Positions 31,522 to 40,580 of a stretch of DNA of 40,580 bases are shown one piece after another. The stretch lies in assembly GCA_023229545.1 (NCBI GenBank), contig JALNZB010000024.1, positions 7,202 to 47,781 of the forward strand. Reading direction: 5' to 3'. How positions within the stretch are numbered: position 1 is the stretch's first letter; each line of letters opens with the position of its first letter. The translations under genes and the position numbers were made by a program. This stretch comes from Sulfuritalea sp. (lineage in GTDB: Bacteria; Pseudomonadota; Gammaproteobacteria; Burkholderiales; Rhodocyclaceae). The notes below the pieces were generated by a model. It made no database searches. It had not been told where the DNA came from and saw nothing but the letters and a program-made list of their open reading frames with translations.

Positions 31522-32645
31522 AATACATCGACGAGTTCCGCGACGGCGAACTGGCGAAGAATCTCGCGGCGAGCATCGGCGCGACGGTCGAGACGGGGCG
31601 CAACTACAGCTTCATGGAATTCTGCGGCGGCCATACCCACGCCATTTCGCGCTATGGCCTCTCCGATCTGCTGCCGCCGACGGTGCGCATGGTGCATGGC
31701 CCCGGCTGCCCCGTTTGCGTGCTGCCCATCGGCCGCGTGGACATGGCCATCGATCTCGCGCTGAACCATGGCGTGATCCTGTGCACCTACGGCGATACGC
31801 TGCGCGTGCCGGCGTCCGATGGCCTGTCGTTGATGAAGGCCAAGGCGCGGGGAGGGGATATCCGCATGGTGTATTCGACCATTGATGCGCTGCAAATCGC
31901 GCGCGACAATCCGGCGCGCGAAGTGGTGTTCTTCGCCATCGGCTTCGAGACCACCACGCCGCCTACCGCCGTTGCCATTCTGCAGGCCGAGGCCGAGGGT
32001 CTGTCAAATTTCAGCGTGCTCTGTTGCCACGTATTGACGCCATCGGCCATCAGCAACATTCTCGAATCGCCGGAAGTCCGCCAGTGGGGCACGGTGCCGC
32101 TGGACGGCTTCATCGGCCCGGCGCATGTGTCGACGGTGATCGGCAGCCGGCCCTACGAATTCTTCGCCGAGGAATATCGCAAGCCCGTCGTCATCGCCGG
32201 CTTCGAGCCGCTGGATGTGATGCAGGCCATCCTGATGCTGGTGCGCCAGGTCAACGAAGGCCGCGCCGAAGTGGAGAACGAGTTTTCGAGAGCGGTGAGT
32301 CGCGACGGCAACCTCAAGGCGCAGGACCGCGTCGCCGAGGTCTTCGAACTGCGCCGCGAATTCGAATGGCGCGGCCTGTCGGTGGTGCCGTATTCGGCGC
32401 TGAAGATCCGGCGGAAGTACGCGGCGTTTGACGCCGAGCGGCGCTTCGATCTGGAATACCGCTCGGTTCCCGACCACAAGGCCTGCGACTGCGGCGCGAT
32501 TTTGCGCGGCGTCAAGAAGCCGCAGGACTGCAAGCTGTTCGGCACGGTGTGCACGCCGGAGAACCCCATCGGTTCCTGCATGGTGAGTTCCGAAGGCGCC
32601 TGCGCCGCACACTACAGCTATGGTCGTTACAAGGACATGCATTAA
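31518..32645 (+). CDS. hypD: Hydrogenase formation protein HypD
   Basis: The 375-residue scaffold protein assembles Fe(CN)2CO with HypC. It starts with GTG overlapping the hypC stop. Conserved cysteine motifs are FCGGHTHAISRYG (near residue 36), GPGCPVCVLP (near 65) and the C-terminal [4Fe-4S] ligands in KACDCGAILRG, DCKLFGTVCTP and GSCMVSSEGAC. The length is normal. Confidence 0.96.
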   Translation: MKYIDEFRDGELAKNLAASIGATVETGRNYSFMEFCGGHTHAISRYGLSDLLPPTVRMVHGPGCPVCVLPIGRVDMAIDLALNHGVILCTYGDTLRVPASDGLSLMKAKARGGDIRMVYSTIDALQIARDNPAREVVFFAIGFETTTPPTAVAILQAEAEGLSNFSVLCCHVLTPSAISNILESPEVRQWGTVPLDGFIGPAHVSTVIGSRPYEFFAEEYRKPVVIAGFEPLDVMQAILMLVRQVNEGRAEVENEFSRAVSRDGNLKAQDRVAEVFELRREFEWRGLSVVPYSALKIRRKYAAFDAERRFDLEYRSVPDHKACDCGAILRGVKKPQDCKLFGTVCTPENPIGSCMVSSEGACAAHYSYGRYKDMH

Positions 32646-33710
32646 ATGGCCGAGATGAAGAGAGCGTACGTCCGTCCGCTCGACTTGAAGCAGGGCCGGG
32701 TCGATCTGACGCACGGTTCCGGCGGTCGCTCGATGGTGCAACTGATTTCCGAACTGTTTGCAAAGCATCTGGGCAACGAATACCTGGGGCAGGGCAACGA
32801 TGGCGCCGTGTTGCCAGCGCCGACTATTCATGGTTGTCCGGGACGCATCGTGATGTCCACCGACTGCCATGTGGTGTCGCCGCTGTTTTTCCCCGGCGGC
32901 GACATCGGCTGCCTGTCGGTGCATGGCACCGTCAATGACGTTGCCGTGATGGGCGCCACGCCCCTCTATCTGGCGGCTGGCTTCATCCTCGAAGAAGGTT
33001 TCCCCCTGAGTGACCTGGCGCGCATCGTCGAGTCGATGGCGCGTGCCGCGCGCGAGGCAGGTGTGCCGGTGGTGACGGGCGACACCAAGGTGGTCGAACG
33101 CGGCAAGGGTGATGGCGTTTTCATTACCACCACCGGCGTCGGCGTGCTGCCCGATGGCTTGGAACTCGGCGGCAGCCGGGCGCGACCGGGCGATGCCGTC
33201 ATCATCTCCGGTTCGTTGGGCGACCACGGCGTGGCCATCATGAGCAAGCGCGAAAACCTGTCCTTCGATGCGCCGATCGAATCCGACACCGCCGCGCTGA
33301 ACGGCCTGATCGCCGCCATGCTGGCCATCGGCGCCGACCTGCGCTGCCTGCGCGATCCCACGCGCGGCGGACTGGCGGCGACGCTGAACGAAATCGCCGG
33401 TCAGTCCGGCGTCGGCATGATGCTGCACGAAAAGGCGATTCCGGTGAAGCCGGTGGTCGCCGCCGCCTGCGAATTCCTCGGCCTCGATCCGCTGTATGTC
33501 GCCAACGAGGGCAAGCTGATCGCGATCTGCGCCAGCGCTGATGCCGAACGGGTACTGGCCGTCATGCGCGCCCATCCGCTGGGACGCGAGGCGGCGCTGA
33601 TCGGCGAGGTCATCGCCGACGATCATCACTTCGTCCAGCTCACCACGGCCTTCGGCGGTCGCCGCATCGTCGATTGGCTGGCGGGCGACCAGTTGCCCCG
33701 GATTTGCTGA
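32646..33710 (+). CDS. hypE: Hydrogenase maturation protein HypE
   Basis: The 354-residue protein converts the carbamoyl group on its C-terminal cysteine to thiocyanate, the source of the CN ligands. The C-terminal motif PRIC with the terminal Cys is present. The N-terminal PurM-like part has LTHGSGGRSM and GNDGAVL, and DPTRGGLAATLNEIA is conserved. It starts directly after the hypD stop. Confidence 0.96.
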   Translation: MAEMKRAYVRPLDLKQGRVDLTHGSGGRSMVQLISELFAKHLGNEYLGQGNDGAVLPAPTIHGCPGRIVMSTDCHVVSPLFFPGGDIGCLSVHGTVNDVAVMGATPLYLAAGFILEEGFPLSDLARIVESMARAAREAGVPVVTGDTKVVERGKGDGVFITTTGVGVLPDGLELGGSRARPGDAVIISGSLGDHGVAIMSKRENLSFDAPIESDTAALNGLIAAMLAIGADLRCLRDPTRGGLAATLNEIAGQSGVGMMLHEKAIPVKPVVAAACEFLGLDPLYVANEGKLIAICASADAERVLAVMRAHPLGREAALIGEVIADDHHFVQLTTAFGGRRIVDWLAGDQLPRIC

Positions 33711-33721
33711 ATGGTCTGCCA

Positions 33722-35445
33722 ATGCGCATCCTGCTTCTGACCCACGCCTTCAATGGCCTGACGCAGCGCCTCGGGGCCGAGTTGCAGGAGCGCGGCCATG
33801 AAGTGTCCATTGAATTCGACATCGCCGACAGCGTGGCGGAGGAGGCGGTGGCGCTATTTCGTCCGCATATCGTCGTCGCGCCCTATCTGCGCCGGGCGAT
33901 TCCAGAATCGATCTGGTCACGATATGTTTGCCTCGTCGTGCATCCCGGCATCATTGGCGACCGCGGGCCGTCGGCGCTCGACTGGGCGATTCAGCGCGGA
34001 GAAGTCGAATGGGGTGTCACCGTGTTGCAGGCCGAAGCGGCGCTGGATGCCGGGCCGGTCTGGGCCAGCGCGGTGTTTTCCATGCGCAGCGCCAGGAAGT
34101 CGAGCCTTTATCGCAACGAGGTGACGCAGGCCGCGACCTCTGCGGTGCTGCAGGCGGTGGAGCGTTTTGCGGCGGGCGATTTCAAACCGACGCCGCTGGC
34201 GGAATTCAACGATGTGCACGGCAGCCAGCATCCGCCGATGCGGCAGGCGGATCGCGCCATCGACTGGCAGCACGATGACACGGCGACGGTGCTGCGCAAG
34301 ATCAATGCCGCCGACGGTTTCCCCGGCGTCGCCGACACCCTGTTCGGCGTCGCCTGCCACATCTTCGATGCCTGGCCGGAAGCCGTTCTGCGCGGCGCGC
34401 CGGACGCAAGGCCGGGCGACCTGCTGGCGCGGCGCGAAACCGCCGTGCTGCGCCGAACCGCTGACGGCGCGGTATGGATCGGACATGTCAAGCGTGTCGG
34501 AGAGTTCAAGCTGCCCGTCGCGCTGGCCTTCGCCGCCGAGTCGATCGCACTTGCCGACGCGCCGCTGACCGGCTGGTGGCGAAGCGACAGCGAAACGTGG
34601 CAGGACATCGCCTACGAAGAGTCCGGCGGCGTCGGCTTCCTCCATTTCGAGTTCTACAACGGCGCCATGTCGACTTCGCAATGCGAGCGCCTGCGTTCCG
34701 CGCTGGCATGGGCGAAGCAGCGGCCCGTGCAGGTGCTGGTCTTGATGGGTGGCGCCGACTTCTGGTCCAATGGCATTCATCTCAATGTGATCGAGGTGGC
34801 GAGTCTGGGTGACGGCTCAGCGGCTGACGAGTCGTGGAGCAACATCAACGCGATGAACGATCTGGCGTGCGAACTGATCGAAAGCGGCGGGCAGATCACC
34901 GTCGCCGCGCTGGCCGGCAACGCCGGGGCGGGCGGCTGCTTTCTGGCGCGGGCGGCCGATCTGGTCTGGGCGCGTGAAGGCGTTATACTCAATCCGCATT
35001 ACAGGAACATGGGCAATCTCCATGGCTCGGAGTACTGGACTTATCTGTTGCCGCGCCGGGTGGGTGCGGATGCGGCGCAAGCCATCATGCGCAACCGGCA
35101 GCCGCTGACGGCGCAGCGCGCGGCGGCGAGCGGATTCATCGACGCCTGTCTGGCCGGGGATGTTCAAGCCTTTCGCATCGACGTGGCGCGGCGCGCGGTG
35201 GAAATCGCGGCGGCATCCGATCTCGCGGCGCAACTGGCGGCGAAGCGCGAACGTCGCGCCAGGGACGAAGCCGAAAAGCCGCTGGCCGCGTATCGGGAAG
35301 AAGAACTGGCGCACATGCGCCGCAACTTCTACGGCTTCGATCCGAGCTATCACGTCGCACGTCATCATTTCGTGACGAAGTCGCCGGCTTCGTGGACGCC
35401 GCGCCATCTGGCGCGCCATCGCGACCTTGGCTGGAGGGTTCCGGC

Positions 35446-35449
<4 letters not shown>
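33722..35449 (+). CDS. hypX: Hydrogenase maturation factor HypX (CO ligand synthesis)
   Basis: The start at 33722 (MRILLLTHAFNGLTQRL, 575 residues) matches the usual N-terminus; an earlier in-frame ATG at 33674 lies within hypE. The N-terminal half resembles formyl-tetrahydrofolate-using transferases (VVHPGIIGDRGPSALDWAI), and the C-terminal half is an enoyl-CoA hydratase-like domain (LVLMGGADFWSNGIHLN, AGNAGAGGCFLARAADLVWA, NPHYRNMG). HypX makes the active-site CO from a formyl group via formyl-CoA under aerobic conditions. The stop overlaps hoxA (ATGA). Confidence 0.95.
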
Positions 35450-36881
<1,432 letters not shown>

Positions 36882-36882
<1 letters not shown>

Positions 36883-37874
36883 TGAATATCCTCTGGCTCC
36901 AGTCAGGGGGCTGCGGTGGCTGCACGCTGTCGTGGCTGGGCGGCGAACACGGTTCCCTGTTCCGCGAACTGGCGGATGAAGGCATTCAACTGCTGTGGCA
37001 TCCGAGCGTGTCCGAGGCGGGCGTCGATGAAGCGCGGGATTTGATCGCGCAATGCGCCGATGGACATACCGCCGTCGATGTTCTGTGCATCGAGGGTTCG
37101 CTGTTGCGCGGGCCGCGCGGCACGGGCGGCTTTCATCGCTTCGGCGGCGGCGCGCAGTCGATGATCGAGTGGGTGCGTCGGATCGCCTCCCGCGCGCGGC
37201 ATGTGGTCGCCGTCGGCAGTTGTTCGTCATGGGGCGGCATCACGGCGGCGGGAGTGAATCCGACCGATGCCTGCGGCCTGCAATACGACGGCGAGGCCAG
37301 CGGCGGGCTGCTGGGGCCGGAGTTTCGCGATCACAGCGGCTTGCCGGTCATCAATGTCGCCGGCTGTCCGCCTCATCCCGACTGGATTACCGAAACCCTG
37401 GCGGCATTGGCGCACGGGCGTTTGCGCGCGGAGCATCTCGACGACTACGGCCGACCGCGTTTTTTCGCCGATCAACTGGTGCATCACGGCTGTCCGCGCA
37501 ACGAATATTACGAGTTCAAGGCCAGCGCCCAGAAGCACTCCGATCAGGGCTGCCTGATGGAGCAATTCGGTTGCAAGGGCACGCAGGCGCATGCCGATTG
37601 CAATCAGCGTCTGTGGAACGGCGAAGGCTCCTGTCTGCGCGGCGGTTACGCCTGCATCCGTTGCACCGATCCGGGATTTGAAGAACCCGGCCACCCCTTC
37701 GAGACGACGCCGAAGGTCGCCGGGATTCCCCTCGGGCTGCCCTCGGACATGCCCAAGGCATGGTTCATCGCGCTGGCGGCGCTTTCCAAGTCGGCGACGC
37801 CGGCGCGCGTGCGCGAAAACGCGACGGCCGATCATCTGCTGCGCGCGCCCTCAGTCAAGCGCGGAAGAAAATGA
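36882..37874 (+). CDS. hoxB: Regulatory (H2-sensing) hydrogenase small subunit HoxB
   Basis: The 330-residue small subunit starts MNILWLQSGGCGGCTLSWLGG with no Tat signal, so it is cytoplasmic, as in group 2b sensory enzymes. Cluster cysteines are in GGCGGC, GSCSSWGG, AGCPPHPDW, HHGCPRNEYYEF, GCLMEQFGCKG and RCTDPGF. The GTG at 36879 is an alternative start. It overlaps hoxA by 1-4 bp and hoxC by 4 bp (ATGA). Confidence 0.95.
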
Positions 37875-39316
37875 GCACGCGGCGCATCGTCGGTCCTTTC
37901 AACCGTGTCGAAGGCGATCTCGAAATCACCCTCGACATCGCCGACGGACGGATAGAGGCGGCTTACGTCAATTCGCCGCTGTATCGCGGTTTCGAGCAGA
38001 TACTGCAAGGCAAGCTGCCGGCTGATGCCGTGGTGCTGGTGCCGCGCATCTGCGGTATTTGCTCGGTCGCCCAGTCGGCGGCGACGGCCCTGGCGCTGGC
38101 CGATGCGGCGGGCGTCGAGCCGCCGAACAACGGTCGGCTGGCCGCCAATCTGACGCTGGCGACCGAGAACCTGGCCGATCACCTGACGCATTTCTACTTG
38201 TTCTTCATGCCCGACTTCGCCCGCGCCGACTATGCGGGCCGCCCCTGGCATGCCGCCATCGCCGAGCGTTTCCGCGCCACCACGGGCAGCGCGCCGAATC
38301 AGGTTTTGCCGGCGCGCGCCCGCTTCATGCAGATGATGGGCCTGCTGGCGGGCAAATGGCCGCACACGCTGGCCGTGCAGCCGGGCGGCTCGACGCGGCC
38401 CTTGCAGAGTTCGGAGATATTTCGGCTGCATCGGAACTTGCGCGAATTCCGCGAATTCCTCGAAACCGTCACTTTCGGCGCCAAGCTGGAGGAGGTCGCC
38501 ACGCTTGCCAGCCGCGCTCAACTCGAAGCATGGCGGGGGCAGGCCGGCGGCGGCGATCTGCGGGCGTTTCTCGCCATCGCCGATGACCTCGATCTGTGGC
38601 GTCTCGGGCGCGCCACGGATCGCTTCATGAGTTATGGCTGCTACAACGAGGGCAATCGGCGCTTGTTTCCGTCAGGACTATGGCATGGCGCGGCGGCAAC
38701 GCTGGATATCGCGGGCATCCATGAAGACATTACCCACGCGTGGTACGCCGCCGCCGGTTTGCCGCAGCATCCGGCGACGGGCAGCACATTGCCGGTCGCG
38801 GAAAAGGAAGGTGCCTATTCCTGGTGCAAGGCGCCGCGTCTGGCCGGGCAGGTGGTCGAAGCCGGCGCGCTGGCGCGCCAGGTGGTGGCGGGTCATCCGC
38901 TGGCGCGCGACATGATCGATGGCTACGGCGCCAGCGTCGCGGCCCGTGTCGTGGCACGCTTGCTCGAACTGGCGCTGGTGCTGCCCGCCATGGAACGCTG
39001 GCTCACCGAACTGGCGCCTGGCGAGCCTTGGTGCGTCACCGCTGCGCTTGCCGACGAAACCTCGGGCGTCGGCCTGATCGAGGCCGCGCGCGGCTCGCTT
39101 GGTCACTGGCTTACCGTGCGGCGCGGACGCATCCACAACTATCAGATCATTGCGCCGACCACCTGGAACTTCTCGCCGCGCGACAGCGCCGGTCAGCCCG
39201 GCGCGCTGGAACAGGCGCTGTCAGGTCTGCCGGCCAGCGCCAGCGAACCGCTGCCGGCGGCCATTCATCACGTCGTGCGCAGCTTCGATCCCTGCATGGT
39301 GTGTACGGTGCACTAG
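37871..39316 (+). CDS. hoxC: Regulatory hydrogenase large subunit HoxC
   Basis: The start at 37871 (MSTRRIVGPFNRVEGDLEI, 481 residues) overlaps hoxB by ATGA; the open frame upstream is a shadow. Nickel motifs are PRICGICSVAQ and a terminal DPCMVCTVH. The protein ends right at that His, without a propeptide, as known for H2-sensing hydrogenases that need no protease. It is the last hydrogenase gene of the locus. The kinase gene hoxJ expected after it is not present, and an integrase gene follows on the other strand. Confidence 0.95.
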   Translation: MSTRRIVGPFNRVEGDLEITLDIADGRIEAAYVNSPLYRGFEQILQGKLPADAVVLVPRICGICSVAQSAATALALADAAGVEPPNNGRLAANLTLATENLADHLTHFYLFFMPDFARADYAGRPWHAAIAERFRATTGSAPNQVLPARARFMQMMGLLAGKWPHTLAVQPGGSTRPLQSSEIFRLHRNLREFREFLETVTFGAKLEEVATLASRAQLEAWRGQAGGGDLRAFLAIADDLDLWRLGRATDRFMSYGCYNEGNRRLFPSGLWHGAAATLDIAGIHEDITHAWYAAAGLPQHPATGSTLPVAEKEGAYSWCKAPRLAGQVVEAGALARQVVAGHPLARDMIDGYGASVAARVVARLLELALVLPAMERWLTELAPGEPWCVTAALADETSGVGLIEAARGSLGHWLTVRRGRIHNYQIIAPTTWNFSPRDSAGQPGALEQALSGLPASASEPLPAAIHHVVRSFDPCMVCTVH

Positions 39317-39344
39317 GGTTAACCCATTGATTCTATTAACCCTA
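39314..39344. repeat. Inverted repeat overlapping the hoxC stop (terminator or attachment-site candidate)
   Basis: TAGGGTTAA (39314-39322, beginning with the hoxC stop codon) and TTAACCCTA (39336-39344) form a perfect 9-bp stem with a 13-base loop. No T-run follows. It lies at the junction between the hydrogenase locus and the integrase gene, so it could be part of an attachment site or a weak terminator. Confidence 0.45.
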
Positions 39345-39373
39345 CAGAAAACAAACAGAAAACCTACAGAAAA
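39341..39373. repeat. Tandem short repeats next to the integrase (possible arm sites)
   Basis: CCTACAGAAAA occurs at 39341-39351 and again at 39363-39373, 22 bp apart, with a related AACAGAAAA between. They lie within 33 bp of the integrase stop. Such repeats near lambda-type integrase genes often are integrase arm-binding sites; this is inference. Confidence 0.35.
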
Positions 39374-40477
39374 TTATTTTGCGATTTGCGGCCTAAACCA
39401 GCCATCGCGCTCATCCAAATACAGCTTTGTCATCTTGGCTGATTTGTGCCCCATGAGCGCCTGCGCAAACGCATCTCCGTACCGCTCCGCATACAATCGT
39501 CCCGATAGCGACCTGATCTCATGGACAGTGGGAGGGTTGTCGCCAATGATCCCGACTTCAACGCGGATCGAGGCAAATTCCTGTGCGATCGACGTTTCTC
39601 TAATCTTGCTGCCTACCTTGGCCTGACCCTGCTGCCTGACGTGATGGACCATAAACTGACTCACCACGTTACGCGATCTAGCTAGGGTGTCGGCAAGGCT
39701 GAATCCCGCGATCCCTAACTCCATTGGGATGGCAACCTTGTGGCCCTCAATGTCGAGTTTTTTGTTCTTTTGCTGGACAACTTTCAGGGTGGCCCCCTGA
39801 ATGTCGCGGTATTTCATCTTGGCAACATCACCCCGACGCTGCGCGGTGAGTAGCGCCAACTCCATGAAATGAACTAGCCATATCGGGCCGACCTCCTTGG
39901 CTTTCGCGTGTATCAACATGAACTGTTCCAGTGACAGTCGTTCGCGCTTGGTGACAACCTTCTTCGACCGGGTGACTTCCACCGGGTTGTTGTCGCACCA
40001 CCCCGCCGCGATGGCCTCGCGGAAAATGTCTATCAGGATGGAACGCTGGGCTTGCAACATCCGCTCCTTGCCCTCATAGGTCTTCAGGAAGTCAGCGATG
40101 ACACGCGTCGATACCTGTTTGAGAATGGTGCCGCCAATGGCCGCTCTAATGGTGTTGCATTTTTGGGTATTGTTTTGCAGTGTGGATTGCGCGATCTCGC
40201 CGTCCGCATACCGTTTCACGAGAATCGTTTTGTAGTCATCAATCCATGCGGCTAGAGTCTCTGGCTGACCCATGACACGATGAATCAGGCGTGGCTTGTC
40301 CAACAGACCAAGGACGGCCATGTTGGATTCATGCGCCTGCGCGAATGCCTCTTGCCGGTTGTTGCCAATGCCAAATGTTTTGCCGGATATCGGGTGCCGC
40401 CATACGTAAGCGCCACGGTTCTTATAGACGTTCAGCGGCAGGCCGGAGTTAATACGGTTACGCGGGCGCGGTGCCAT
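39374..40477 (-). CDS. int: Tyrosine-family phage integrase (lambda-type)
   Basis: The 367-residue recombinase begins with a lambda Int-like arm-binding domain (SGLPLNVYKNRGAYVWRHP, then GKTFGIGNNRQEA). A core-binding domain occupies about residues 85-185. The catalytic domain shows Arg in TAQRRGDVAKMKY, H-x-x-R in VHEIRSLSGRL, GHKSAKMT and the nucleophile Tyr in KLYLDERDG. The gene reads toward hoxC with its 3' end 57 bp from the hoxC stop, an arrangement typical for an integrase beside one attachment site; the rest of the element would lie beyond the right edge. A+T content is higher than in the hydrogenase genes. Confidence 0.93.
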   Translation of the reverse strand: MAPRPRNRINSGLPLNVYKNRGAYVWRHPISGKTFGIGNNRQEAFAQAHESNMAVLGLLDKPRLIHRVMGQPETLAAWIDDYKTILVKRYADGEIAQSTLQNNTQKCNTIRAAIGGTILKQVSTRVIADFLKTYEGKERMLQAQRSILIDIFREAIAAGWCDNNPVEVTRSKKVVTKRERLSLEQFMLIHAKAKEVGPIWLVHFMELALLTAQRRGDVAKMKYRDIQGATLKVVQQKNKKLDIEGHKVAIPMELGIAGFSLADTLARSRNVVSQFMVHHVRQQGQAKVGSKIRETSIAQEFASIRVEVGIIGDNPPTVHEIRSLSGRLYAERYGDAFAQALMGHKSAKMTKLYLDERDGWFRPQIAK

Positions 40478-40580
40478 ACGTTGCTCTCATTCTGTCCAAG
40501 ATGGATGATGAGCCGCTATTGTGCGCCAAGTATTTCGCGTCAGGTGAGACGTACCAGCACTTGCCGTGCTGCTCGGCGGG
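40458..40580 (-). CDS. Partial open frame upstream of the integrase (possibly excisionase-like)
   Basis: On the minus strand an open frame enters from the right edge and reads KCWYVSPDAKYLAHNSGSS, ending at TAA 40458-40460, so it overlaps the integrase start by about 20 bp. The position fits a small phage gene coupled to int. About 40 residues are visible and no family is recognised. Confidence 0.3.
   Translation of the reverse strand, partial: PAEQHGKCWYVSPDAKYLAHNSGSSSILDRMRATYGTAPA

Overview
The window is GC-rich and dense with chemolithotrophic genes. Gene content and order (a cytoplasmic NAD-reducing HoxFUYH, a membrane-bound Hyb-type uptake hydrogenase, an H2-sensing HoxBC with its NtrC-family regulator HoxA, HypX, and a truncated HypF) resemble hydrogen-oxidising Betaproteobacteria such as Cupriavidus or Rhodocyclales-type bacteria. 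The assignment rests on gene content only, because there is no rRNA gene in the window.

Layout, left to right. Positions 1-2837 (minus strand) hold an iron(III)/family-1-type ABC importer (permease cut by the window edge, ATPase, binding protein) directly downstream of hoxFUYH (2869-7498, minus), so the two may be one long transcript. An HD-GYP/GAF signalling protein, nikR and a NiCoT nickel permease follow (7728-10713), with a probable NikR operator in front of the permease gene. A housekeeping-like stretch (10894-15956) carries a SWIM/SNF2 helicase and five small proteins.

Positions 16164-18510 form an accessory island. Two 193-194 bp MITE-like repeats in inverted orientation, each with 14-bp terminal inverted repeats, bracket a more A+T-rich cassette. 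The cassette encodes a YVDD reverse transcriptase of the Abi/unknown-group (DRT-like) kind. Its reading frame is interrupted by one in-frame TAG, and it is preceded by a strong two-stem hairpin lying between two direct repeats, a candidate template or cofactor RNA. This is the most novel part of the window. A chromate resistance pair (chrB-chrA) and a YkgJ-type protein follow.

From 21900 to 39316 a long co-directional hydrogenase locus runs under a good sigma-54 promoter: hybOABC (structural and electron-transfer subunits), hybD, hypC, hybE, a bacteriohemerythrin, hypA, hypB, truncated hypF, a second hypC, hypD, hypE, hypX, hoxA, hoxB and hoxC. Many of these genes overlap by ATGA/GTGA junctions. 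HoxBC senses H2 and HoxA activates sigma-54 promoters, but the histidine kinase gene hoxJ that normally links them is not present. A lambda-type tyrosine integrase (39374-40477, minus) sits exactly where the locus stops, suggesting the left end of a prophage or island.

Taken together, nickel and iron uptake, nickel insertion (HypAB), cyanide and CO ligand synthesis (HypCDEF, HypX), proteolytic maturation (HybD) and H2-dependent transcription supply two catalytic [NiFe] hydrogenases.
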